NCBI GenBank assembly: GCA_036426205.1
Contig: CM071579.1
Coordinates: 20,012,782-20,076,781, forward strand
Direction: 5' to 3'
Length of the DNA stretch: 64,000 bases
From: Ascaphus truei
Lineage: Eukaryota; Chordata; Amphibia; Anura; Ascaphidae
How positions within the stretch are numbered: the stretch's first letter is position 1; the number at the start of each line of letters is the position of its first letter. Shown here piece after piece: positions 36,046 through 48,500 of the stretch. Below the pieces are notes generated by a model. The model worked only from the letters and a program-made list of their open reading frames with translations. It was not told the DNA's origin and did no database searches. A program made the position numbers and the translations under genes.

Positions 36046-36239
36046 AATGCTAATTAATATTTATAACTCTTATTATTATTACTTAAAGCTAGTCTGGTCT
36101 CTCACTTTATATGAATGACTTGTATCTTTAAGGTAAAGCCCACGTGACGCCTCAAATCCATTAATAACAAATCTCAGCAACTTCAAGTCATGGAGATAAT
36201 GAGTTTGTTTTTTTTTGCCCTTACTAAAGATAGCTGCGG

Positions 36240-36522
36240 GCACGTCACGTCACGCTATGTCTGCGCAGTGACGTTTGATGCGCGCGCTGTGTCTGCGCAG
36301 TGACGTGTGATGTGGTGGCGCGCGGTCAGTGCGTTTGCGTGCGCAGTGACGTAAGATTCGCCCGCCGCGCTGTCTGTGCGCAGTGACGTGTAATGCGCGC
36401 GCCGCGGGTCATTGCATGACGTTGCTCCTCGCGCGCCGCGGGTCATTGCGTGACGGTGCTCCTCGCGCGCCGCGCGTCATTGCGTGACGTTGCTCCTCGC
36501 GCGCGCACGGCTCAGCTGCCTG
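36240..36522 (+). promoter_or_regulatory. FNBP4: FNBP4 CpG-rich promoter with repeated TGCGCAGTGACGT-type sites
   Basis: The 280 bases before the FNBP4 start codon are CpG-rich against an AT-rich background. CAGTGACGT occurs at about 36266, 36298, 36345 and 36380, usually preceded by TGCGC. A second unit, TCATTGCRTGACGTTGCTCC with GCGCGC, repeats three times at about 36410, 36445 and 36480. TGACGT is the CREB/ATF core and TGCGCA resembles half of an NRF1 site. There is no obvious TATA box, as usual for housekeeping CpG-island promoters. The transcription start is not fixed by the sequence. Confidence 0.7.
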
Positions 36523-39500
36523 ATGGGGAAGAAAACGCGGGCGGCTCCGGGCCGGAGGCCGATCTTACAGCTCTCACCGCCGGGGCCCCGCGTGTCCGCG
36601 GCACGGGAGGGGTCCGGCTCGGAGGGTGAGGAGGCCTGAGTCCCCCCGCTACGCGAGGGCCTGGGGGGGGGGGGGGAGTAAGGAGAGAGGCCTCGGCTCT
36701 GGGAGAGGCCTCGGCTCTGGGAGAGGCCTCGGGCCCTCTGCTGGCTTCTCCCGGAGTAGGGGAGCGAGGGGAGCCGAGACCCGGGGAGGGGAGAGGTCGG
36801 GGGGAGGAAGGACTGGCTGGAGGATCACACTCATGTAGGGAGGTACTGTATCGGCAATGCATTTTATGATGGTCTTGCTGGATTATTACCTTTAATTTGT
36901 ATGATGCTCGCGTATTCTGCAGCGCAGTACAATGTGGGAGTAACATTGTAACACAGAGGATAGAAGTTATCACTAACAGACAACAGGAAAAAGCAAACTG
37001 CTCCAAGGAACTTACAATCTAAAAAGGTCCCCACCTTTTTAGACTGTAAACTCCTTGGAGTAGTTTGCTTCTTCCTGTTGTCTATTAGTGAAAAATCAAG
37101 GAATAGAGTGGAGACAACTTTTTTTGGGATGCAGGGGTTTGGACAATTTAGCTATGTTTTCCTCCTATTTTAACCATAAATTGCAATGGTTCCCTTTTCT
37201 ACTGGAGGACCCTGCAGTGCAGCAAAGGGCATTTTTCAGTAGGATGGGTGCATCTGCTTCCAACATCTCTGAACAGGTTTTTGGAGATTTAGAGCCTGTC
37301 CATTCTGCCCTAAACCCTTCACTGCATTGGCAGGGGAATATTGTTGAACCCACTAGCAGGGTAGAAGTTTAAACGTATTCCATGTAATAATACGAGCGTG
37401 CTTAACTTTTACTTGCAACTCGCTTTGGGAACTTAGAGGAATTTCTTTATTTCTTTATTCCATGTAATAATACGGTCAGAGTGGGGGCTTGATTAGGCTC
37501 CAGGGTGGAGTAGTTCCTCATGTATTTTCTTTCGTCTGGCAGATGATATAGATGCCCCGAAGTTACCTGCTCCCCCGACTGGAGGAGGCGGAGGGGCAGC
37601 AGCAGGAATAGAGCTGCAGGCTACAGTAATGAAACCCACTGGTGAGAACATCCTATTATATGGTACATGTACATCTGATGAGCGCATGTCTCTTATCCTT
37701 ATTTGACTCCTTTTTTTTTTTCCAGTGCCTCTTTGTTGATGCACAGTTAGTGATGTGAGTTCTGGTTCTTTGTTCTCTAGGTGGGCTGTGTCTGCTTGGT
37801 GCATACACAGACAGTGATGATGAGGACGGTGACTCTGAGAAACCCACTGTAACATCCACTGCAAAAGTCAACACTTCTGGAGACATTGACAGCACTTTGG
37901 CCAACTTCCTTGCGGTAAGGAGTTTCCCGATAGACAACAGAGGGGGGGCGCAAGAAAAAAATAGAGATGCACAGTGATAAGTAACAATTTGGCACCAATG
38001 TAATCAAAATGAGGAGCTCTCAGGGTGATGAGGGTATATAATGAAACGGAATTTGCTGTACTCACACGCCAAGTGATACTAGATCAGAGTGGGTTCTTTG
38101 TATGTTGAAATGGCTCCTTCTCTCAGCTGACGGCTTATCCTGTTCGTTCTCTTTATGTTGTATAAACCCCAACACCCAGTGTCCTCACCTTGCGATTGGC
38201 CCCATACACATATTAAGGATGACAGACGCAGATAGTGTAAAAATACAATTTATTAGATTAAAATAAGAGTAACAAGTTACTCACATATAGAAACCGCCTC
38301 CGGTGCACGCAGTCGTCTCCTGCACTTAGACACAGTGCACTCCTGCTCCCACTTCCGGTCTACAGGACTGGGTCCAGAGCGTTCGGAGGAACTACGGTGG
38401 CCGTATGCAGTCAAAAAGCTCAACTTCCTAGCTTGAACTACGCGTTTCGCAAATGGGAATGCTTCTTCAGGTTCATGTTAAGGACGTATGCTGGACTTTG
38501 CTTATATAGGACTGAATTTTAATTATAAAATCAATCAACGCTGGTACTAATTGTAGTTTTGTTGCCAACAGTTAAAACATATACTCTTGTCTAATGTTGT
38601 TTAGAATGTGTAAATAAGAAAGGGTGTATGAGTGTATATTAAATGAATATCTTTGTTAGTCCAAAGTCGATGTTTGTCACACACAGTGGTTATTATGGTG
38701 AACTATCCAAGGGACTTGGCATCCACAAAAGCATTTACATTTGATATTCATTTAGGACAATCATAGGATCTATTAGTTACAATTAACAGTTAGATGATCC
38801 CTTTGCCAATAGATATAATTATTACAATTATTCAAGTACGATTGACATATGATTCTATACCCAGATTAGCTTTTTAAGTGTTTCCTATGTTATATAATTA
38901 TACACTGTTCACCTATTGTATATAATTATATTAAGTTTTCAACATACAATATCCTGTACATGGATTAGCTTTGTGAATCGGTTTATACAATTATGTTAAG
39001 TGTTAAACATACAATGTTAGAAAAGATCGGTTATTTAAAATGCAAATTTGGGTATAGGTATAACATAGGTTTAGCACAATTTTGACCCATTATGTTCAGC
39101 TGTAATAGTATGCAACATAGATAATCATACGTCTAAAAATGAGTTTAGTGTAAGCATACATATACGCTCTGTTAAACATCTACGCATGATTAATATACAT
39201 TGTAAAATATGTTGTTAAAATATTATATAAAACATTTAAATACTACATATCGGAGTGACACATCTTTAAAAAATAGATAAATATATACATGTCAATTGAT
39301 GGAATATCCATTTATAGGGTCTATACAAGATCAAAGGGTTACATATTAGTACTTGTACCTATTAGTGGTATAAAAATTTATACTTGGTGATGATGTACTA
39401 CTAAACTCTACATATAGGGCTATGTTAAGGTCATTGAAAAGACGTAAAAAAAAACCCTTTAAAATGGAAGTTTATCTATCTTGGATATGACTCGGATAAA

Positions 39501-42500
39501 GGCCCCTATCTCTATGTTTACATTGAGCCCCAAAGGTGTTACTTTTTGTCTATATATCCAGAATGTCTCCTTTTGTACTAGTTTCAAAAGCCAGTCCCCA
39601 CCACTCCAGTTGGCGGGTACTGATTCTATCGCCCTGTAGGTGAGGGTCTGCAGGCTCTCCCCCTTGTTTCAGGGGAAAATGTTCAGATACATTGGGTGTC
39701 ATCAACTGTCTTATGTTGCCCATGTGCTCCAGTATGCGAACCCTCAGTGGTCTACTGATACGCCCCACATACTGGAGACCACACGGGCACTGCAGCATAT
39801 AAACCACAAATGTTTTACGGCAGTTAATGAATTGTTTAATTGAGAAAGTTTCTCCTGTAACTGTTGATCTATAGTTAATGTTATCGGTTGAACCTTGGGA
39901 GCACGCCTTGCAAGAAAAACATCTATAAAAGCCATTTTGTTTAGATATCCAATTGGACGGGTTTGCAACTGCCGAAGATTTAAAAACACTCAGTGCTAAT
40001 CCTGGTTTTAATATTTTCCGCCTTTTTAAAAATGACCCTTGGATGTTAGATGATATTTCAGAACGGGGTTGTGTTGGAAGAGATGCCAATGTTTATTTTT
40101 TTTTATTTTTCCAAAGTCTCTATTATATTTTGTCACAAATGGAACCTCGTACTCCCTGCTCTGCTGTTTTGCCTTAGATTTGAATAGATCCCGTCGATTT
40201 CATAAATGCGTTGTTATGGATGTTTATAAGGCTTCTTTAGCCATGTCCTGGTGGAATATTATCTAGCCATCTACGATGGCAACTACTTTTCAAAAGATAA
40301 TTGTTACAGTCCACCTTCTTAAAGTACGTCTTAGGTTTTAGTGTACTATCTTCGATATAGATCGTTAGCCAGAAAGTCTATGGACTGCCTGCTCTATTGC
40401 GATGTGAACGCTAGGTTCACATTGTTATCGTTGATGTATTCTATAAATTTGTTCAGACTCTGTTCTTTTCCCTGTCAAACAAAGAACACATCGTCGATGT
40501 AGTGTCGCCATAGGACCAGGTCTGCGCCAAATGCATGGTTGGACCAAATCTTGTCCGTCTCCCACACATCCATGAAAATATTGGCGTAACTTGGCGCAAA
40601 CCTGGTCCCCATCACAGTAAATAGTAAGTGCCACAAAGCTAAAAACATTATGCTCTAAAACAAAGGCTATACAATCAATCAAAAACTTTTTGTTCAGTCT
40701 GTAAGGAGTGTCCGCTGAGTTTGTGCAGATATCAATGTAAAAAAGCACTGCTCATCCTGGACACAGCGCTGTTCATTACTAACAAACTCGCCTGTATTTA
40801 AATGAATTCTAAAATGACCTTTTTTGTTACATTTTTCGGCCAGTAAATGAGAAGCTCACTGTATATATTTGTAATGTTATTTTAATATGAATATATGCTT
40901 CTGAGTAAAACATGTTAAGTAGCTCTAATGCAGCGTAGTTCTGACATCTGTGTAAAGACGCACAGCCGCGTTTAGCAACTTAAACGATCTAGAGAATTCC
41001 ACTTGTTGCCGTATTGTTTTTTTTTTTCATGTACAAAGATTTGCCCCTCATTTACTACCCCTCCTAGTTGCATAGTCCTTTTTATTAAAAAAAAAATAAT
41101 CTGAGGTTTTGGTCACTTGATTTGAATCAAATCTGAGTCCAAGGCTAAATTATGATGGATTTAACCCACATTTTGCATGATTTACAGTTGTACAATATCC
41201 TACTAAAATCAACTCTGAAAACTCCATTTTGGAATGGGAAAAGGTCTTATTAAAGGGCATTGAACCCCCCGCTGCCTGCGACTGTCACCATTATAATAAA
41301 TACACTTGATATGATATTGTTATGGCAGATTAAGGAGAGGAGTTGTTGCATGGTGTAATGTGTGGTACAAGAACAAAGTAAAACAACCTGCAGGTGCCAA
41401 TGTCTTGCCGCTACATTTATACAAAATCTTTTTGTAAAACCTATTATGATTTATTTTTTTTATAAATAAACTGATCAAATGTTTGTATAAACATTGTTGC
41501 CAAAGTATTAGAGGTAACAGATGGCTTAACAATCTGCTTCTGATGTAGGAAGGTATCTGTCTCTGTCTAAGAAAGGTATCTGTCTCTGTGTAGGAAGCTT
41601 ATCTGCCTCTGTGTAGGAAGGTTATCTGCCTCTGTAGGAAGGTTATCTGCCTCTGTGTAGGAAGGTTATCTGCCTCTGTGTAGGAAGGTATCTGCCTCTG
41701 TGTAGGAAGGTTATCTGCCTCTGTGTAGGAAGGTTATCTGCCTCTGTGTAGGAAGGTTATCTGCCTCTGTGTAGGAAGGTTATCTGCATGTTGCTAACAC
41801 GTGAGATTTATTTAAACTGATATCACATTTTTTTAAAGGAAATTGATGCCATTACCGCCCCTCCCCCACCTGATGAAGCGGCCGCTGTTACTTCTACTGC
41901 TCCCCCTCCCACCCCACCGAGACCCGATCGAAGAGACTCTCATTCTTCTGTTTCTTCAGCCGGGCACAATGGAGCAGACGACACAACGGGAGCCGAGTGG
42001 CATTATGATACTCAGTGTTCACTGGCCGGAGGTGAGCGCTGTGCTGTACCTTACTCCGTTATCATAGTGTAACAAGTGGCACGGCAGATTTGCTTCCCAG
42101 TTTGTCCTGGCGGTGTGTGGATGAGTTTGTTCCTAAGTGATCTTGCTGACGTTCGGCCATGTTTTGTTTTAGTTGGAGTTGAGATGGGAGACTGGCAGGA
42201 AGTGTGGGATGAAAACACTGGTTGTTACTACTACTGGAACACCGAGAGCAATGAGGTTACCTGGGAACTCCCCCAGTGTCTCGCTACTCTGGTCCAGGGC
42301 GCGCAGGGATACTCCAACAGGTAAACCGATGAAGGAAATGTCTCCATCATCCAGCGGACTGTTCTGCGCTCTCTTCTGATCCTTTGCGTTTGTTTGTAGC
42401 GCTGTGCTGAGTGCTCCTGAAGTCCCTTATGTGATTCCCGCCGAACCAGCCGAGTTGAAGGAGGAAGCTGTAGACGCCAGTGTCAGCAGCTTACCATTGA

Positions 42501-45500
42501 TTGCCAAGAAAGAAGTGAAGAAGGTATGTCCTCAGTGATTGCTCACCATTGCAGTTAAATCACTAATCTCTCCTGCTCTGAGGAAGGTTCGTGGGAACAC
42601 CAGGAGTAACCGTGGGTAGCCCCCTCGCTCGTCGTGGACTATTGGGAAGTTGCTTTTCAGGTTCGTGTTGGGGAGGAGGCACTTATTCGTGGTCATGCCA
42701 CTGCCTTGGTGAAGTGGTGACATCCCAATGTTGTGAACTTGAGCCAGTCCATTTATCTCTGTGTCCCGGGTACCGAGAAGTGCTGAGTTAATTCAATGTA
42801 CAGCCCGGCTTACCCTGCAACACTAAAAGGGAATCATCTATTATTGCTTGTTAACGGGTTTAGTCCTTGAAGTGGTTGAATGAGTTTGGAGTCCAAGTGC
42901 TTGCTCATTGCTAATCGTTTCTGTGCCACAATAATAATAATACAGGTCTTTCGCTGCCCAGGGCTGGGACTTGGTGCCTTTTCTGCTACATGACCGGGCG
43001 CACCGCGGGTGCCAAGTAGGAATTCGTTAATATTGGAGGGCTTTGATTGGGTTAGTTGGGGGCTCAGCCTTGTGTGTCCTGTTTCAGGAGGTGAACGAGG
43101 GAGTTCAGGCCCTTTCCCACAAGGAAGAGGAGAAGATGGGGGTCGCTGCCTCGCTGCTGGCCCCACTCTTACCAGAGGCGGTGAAGGAGGAGGAGGAGCG
43201 CTGGCGCAGACGGGTCATTTGTAAAGAGGACGTGGCGGAAGCCGCTTCCGAAGAGGACGAAGAAATGGCTGCGGTCTGTGCAGAGAGCGAGTTAACGGGA
43301 CAAGATGCAGAGGACACCGCGCAGGACGATGTATGCAGCACTGTACAGTCAAGTGAGAGTGAGGAAGAGATGGAGGAACAGGACACACTGGAGTTGGAGA
43401 TGGTGTTGGAGAGGAAGAAGGTAAGTCGGGGATAGTGGTCAGTGTCTACATATAGAGCTCTATACCATAACTCTCTGTGGGATAATGCCGTTTGAGTGAT
43501 GAGTGGCAACTACATGTTATGTCATTTTCCTTCTGTAGGCTGAATTGCGAGCACTGGAGGAGGGAGATGTTAGTGTGTCCGAGTCGAGTCCACGCTCTGA
43601 CTTGAGCCAGACAGACGAGGCTCAGAAAGCTATCACTCCGAAAAGCAAGTGGAAGGTGTTTGTTCCATCAGCCAGCCCTGAATCAGCCAGCCGCAGCTCC
43701 AGCAAAACCGGCCGGGACACACCCGAAACCGGTGAGCACACCCAGACCAGGCATGTTTAGGGATCCGGTTCCTGGTATTGCGAAAGATTGTAGTATAAAG
43801 GACCTGCGCGTTTTACTTCCAGGTGATAGATGTTGTGCAGTAATGTGGAATCCGTAGCTTAATGACACAAACCCACTCAACTAAACCCCCTCCTTTTAAT
43901 TTTGCTAATGGCCCAGAGCTGTGTCTCCGTGGCACTTTCAGCTCCGTGGTCTCCCTTCCACTTCTGGACATACAAATGAAGTTAGAGGTGTTACTGTTAT
44001 TTTAAAGGTCTTTAAATGGACGTCCGGTAGAAAGCCTGAACGGATGATCTGGCTTCCCATTGGCCGGCAAGATTTGGGAGTCCTTTTGTTTCCCCTAGAA
44101 GGAGTTTTAAAACTGGTAAGAATCCTGGAAATCTGGGTTCCCTGGAGCTACAGACAAAGCACTTCAGCGCTGAAGATAACGGATCGGCTCGCACATAAGG
44201 CTGCGTCCATAGAGGCGGGGGAGCAGGGCGGAGGCGCGCTGACGCTGAGGCTCGCCTGCTGAAGCTGTGCGATTTCATGCCCATGCAGGCGAGCCAGCGG
44301 GCGCAGTCGGGGGGAGGTGGTGGGAGGCGGGGCAGTGACGTCGCTGGGCCAATCGCCCGCGACGCACTGACGTTACAGCGCCGTGACGTTGACTCTGCTT
44401 CGCGTCGATTGGATGTTTGCAGCCGACAGCGCGCTGAAAAATAGCTTGGCTGTCGGCTGAAAAATCCAGCGCCTCAGCACGCCTGCGGACGCTTGCGTGA
44501 GCCCCCTCTCAAAACATCCTCATTGAGGATGCAGGGGCTCAGCGCGGAGCGTCCGCACGGCTCAGCACGGCTTGTCCTTCTATGGACGCAGCCTAAGAAA
44601 GGGATGAGGGGGGAGAATAAAGGGGCAGGATTGTTACTTTAAGTACTCCTGAGTCTCAGCGCCGCAATCCACATTCATGTCCGGAACACGGGAGGTTTCG
44701 TCTTTTTTTTATTTATTTTTGACCGGACATGGAACTTTGCAGCTGTCTCACGACAAAGACGGACGGGTCCAATAGTCTGCAGTGTTTTAATGTGAGGGGG
44801 TCTCTCTCCTTCAGAGCTGGGCGGGGAAGCGGCTGAGAGCTGTGTGCAAGAGGAAGCAGAGAATGAAGAATTACAACCAGTAAAAGTGCTTCCACCACCA
44901 GTGGAGGAGGAAGAGGTGGATGTGAAGGTAATGGTGGGCACGGGGTGTCCCAGTGTGCGCTGATTGGGTAGGACCCTAGATGTGTGATTTGCCTGGTGAG
45001 TTGCAGTAATTGAGATGGTGTAGTGTGTATCTATGTATGTGATGAGAATAATTAGTGGGTGACCTTGCATGTGATGGGATTAAGCAATGTGTGTTTGCGT
45101 GTGATGGGATTTAGGTGTGTGTGTGTGTGTGTGTTGGGATTAAGCAGTGTGTGTGTTGGGATTAAGCAGTGTGTGATGGGATTAAGCAGTGTGTTTGCAT
45201 GTAATGGGAATAAGCAGTGTGTGTGTTTGCGTGTGATGGGATTAAACCGTGTGTGTGTTTGCATGTGGTGGGAATAAGCAGTTTGTGTGTGTGTTTGCGT
45301 GTGATGGGAACAAGCAGTGTGTGTGTTTGCGTGTGATGGGAATAAGCAGTGTGTGTTTGCGTGTGATGGGATTAGGGTGTGTGTGGCGTGTGATGGGAAT
45401 AAATTGTGTGTGTGTGTGTGTGTGTGTTTGCGTGTGATGGGATTAAGCAGTGTGTGTTTGCATGTGATGGGAATAAACTGTGTGTGTTTGCGTGTGATGG

Positions 45501-48500
45501 GAATAAAGTGTGTGTGTGTGTGTGTGTGTGTGTTTGCGTGTGATGGAAATAAGCAGTGTGTGTTTGCGTGTGATGGAAATAAGTAGTGTGTGTTTGCGTG
45601 TGATGGGAATAAGTGTTGTGTGCATTTGTGTGTGATGGGAATAAGTGGTGTGTGCGTTTGCTTGTGATGGGAATAAGTGGTGTGTGCGTTTGCGTGTGAT
45701 GGGAATAAACAATGTGTGCGTTTGCGTGTGATGGGATTATGCAGAGCGTGTGTGATGGGATTATGCGGTGTGTGTTTGCATTCAGTCTTTGCTTATGACT
45801 CCTGTTTGCTGCACAGTTTCAGATTGGGGAGCTGGCTAACAGTCTGATAAGTAAACTGGAATTCTTGGGAATTAACAGACAGTCTGTGTCCAATTTCCAC
45901 GTGCTGCTGTTTCAGACTGAGGTAAGTGCCACCTCTGCCTGTCGCTGTAAACTCCGCCACTTCCGCGTGTTGAAAAATCGCTGCTCATTGATGCGAGTTA
46001 CAGCATTTAACTTGTGAGCAATTGTTCATTCAGTGATCAGAATACATCAAACATTATATAATTACCTTCTGGCTGCTCTGCGTCATGTAGCACTATACTA
46101 GGGATGCAGGAGCAGCGAACGCCTATTCTACAAGCGCACTACATTACCGATAAGTTTGACATTACATTACAACTCACGAACACGCAGCTTCCTCTGAGAG
46201 TGAGCTGTTTATGTAGGAAATTGTTTTTTAGCCATAACTTTGTTAGCAGTGGTTATCAACAGCCACTATTTTTTTGATTCAAAGCCTTTGAAAGCCTTTA
46301 TTTATTCATATTCATATTCCATTTCCCTTTATAGGATTCGTAATACTCATGAAAAGTATATTAATACTTGAGTATCATTATATAATTTCGCCACTCATAA
46401 TTCTCTTATTAAAATATTAGAATTTGAATTTACAATCAAGCACAAGTTTAAGTCATGCTTTAATTAGTGTCATTTTTAGAGACATAAAAAACATACTGTT
46501 TTCCAAAAAGTTTTTTCTGTTGCCTGTAAGGAATGTAGCGGTAGCAAATAGAACTGTTAAATAGGCAGACTGGCATCAATATAGGTCAATCAAGTGCATA
46601 CTGATGTGGGGACTATATAAACATCACTGCATGCAATCCACGTCTACCCCTGATGAAGTCTGAAGGATGAAACGCGTAGGGTTGCCAAATAGCGTGTAGC
46701 GTCACAAGCATAACACATGCGGAGAGGCTGAGAAGCGTCAGTGTGAGCAGGAGCTAGCAAGTGCCCGGAAGCAAGATCTGTGGTTGTTGTTGCCGGAGGA
46801 GCTGATCTGGAGATGACACAGCCCACATCCAGCTGCAGAGAATGCCGGAGAGCACAGTATCACCGCGTGGGTCTGCTGAGTGTGAGATCTTCTCATAAAC
46901 GGCCTGATTACAACACGTGGGTCTGCTTACAGAGACGGAGATCTTCTCATAAACGGCCTGATTACAACACGTGGGTCTGCTTACAGAGCGTGAGATCTTC
47001 TCATAAACGGCCTGATTACAACGCGTGGGTCTGCTTACAGAGACGGAGATCTTCTCATAAACGGCCTGATTACAACACGTGGGTCTGCTGAGTGTGAGAT
47101 CTTCTCATAAACGGCCTGATTACAACACGTGGGTCTGCTTACAGAGACGGAGATCTTCTCATAAACGGCCTGATTACAACGCGTGGGTCTGCTTACAGAG
47201 CGTGAGATCTTCTCATAAACTGCCTGATTCCAAGCTTCCTTTACCTGTCCAGCCCATTACATTGTGTATCAGTAATATACTAGGAGTGCGCCTGTTCTTT
47301 TGGGGTTTTTTTAACATTTTTTTGTGTCTATGTAGGAAATGTTTTTTAGCCATAACCACCGCTACCAGAGGGGCCTTTGCTGTATTGCAAAGTAATATTT
47401 TGCTGATCTTTCTGAAGGATAACGAGGTTAATAATTATTTTCTGGTACAAGACAATGTTACTAAAAATGTGTGTAGATGTATGTAATGGGTAGATGGATA
47501 TCCGGATATAAATTTTTACCGTGTGTTATAAATAGGCCGGGAGAAGGAGTATAGACACAGAGTATAGACACAGACTGGCACGGAGTTTGAAGCAGGGGTT
47601 CAATTCCTGGTGTCAGCTCCTTGTGACCTTGGACAAGTCACTTTCTCTCCCTGTGCCTCATGCACCAAAATCATAGATTGTAAGCTCCACGGGGCAGGGA
47701 CCTGTGCCTGCAACATGTCTCTGTAAAGCGCTATGTAAAACTAGCAGCGCTATACAAGAACATGCTATTATTATTATAATTAAGTAATTATGTTGCTCAA
47801 AATCCCATTAAACCAGGGGTGCGCAAAACTATTTGAGCTGCTAGCGCCCCCCTTACCTCTTTTGCCGGGGTCACGTCGCCATGGCAAACGCTGTCAGGTG
47901 ATGCTACGGGGTCATGTGACGTCACATGACCCCGTGGCGTCATTTGATGCCGCGTTGTCATGGCGACGCGCCACCCCGAGCTTTTGAATCCAGGTAAGTG
48001 AGGTTGCAGAGGCCTCACGCGATCCCCCTTGGGGAAGAGCGCGAGGCCTCTGCGGCCGCCCGCACCCCCCAGTTTGCGCACCCCTGCTATAAACCATAGT
48101 TCCATGTGTCAGAAGCTGGTCTAATCCCCATGTGGTTAATCTTTGTCATCTCCAGACTCGGATTTTAGATTGGCGGGAAGGGGCACTGAACGGAAACTAC
48201 CTGAAACGCAAACTCCAAGACGCAGCCGAACAAATTAAACAGTATGAAATTAACGCCACTCCTAAGGGCTGGTCCTGCCACTGGGACAGGTACGAATCTC
48301 CCCCACTTTTCACCTTTCACATCTCAAAACATGACTTGTGACATCACCACCTGACCACGTGACCTCATCCTCTCTGGAGACTGAAAGCGGCTGCCATTTA
48401 GGTTCTAGGCGGGCAGATCCTGCAACGCACGCAGGGTTTTGGCCCCACACATTGGTCGAAACCAAAAGTTATATGTAGTGTCCATGTAAAGAGGTTCCTG

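Noticed and set aside
39550..40089. A host GIY-YIG nuclease gene
   Set aside because: The adjacent reverse transcriptase pieces with YIDD and the hammerhead-like end show it belongs to a Penelope-like element; other frames are broken.
45059..45712. Val/Cys-rich and Thr/His-rich frames on both strands
   Set aside because: Translations of a GT-rich minisatellite.
46866..47230. CRISPR-like regular spacing
   Set aside because: Whole 54-bp units repeat, with no unique spacers, in vertebrate intronic DNA. It is a minisatellite.
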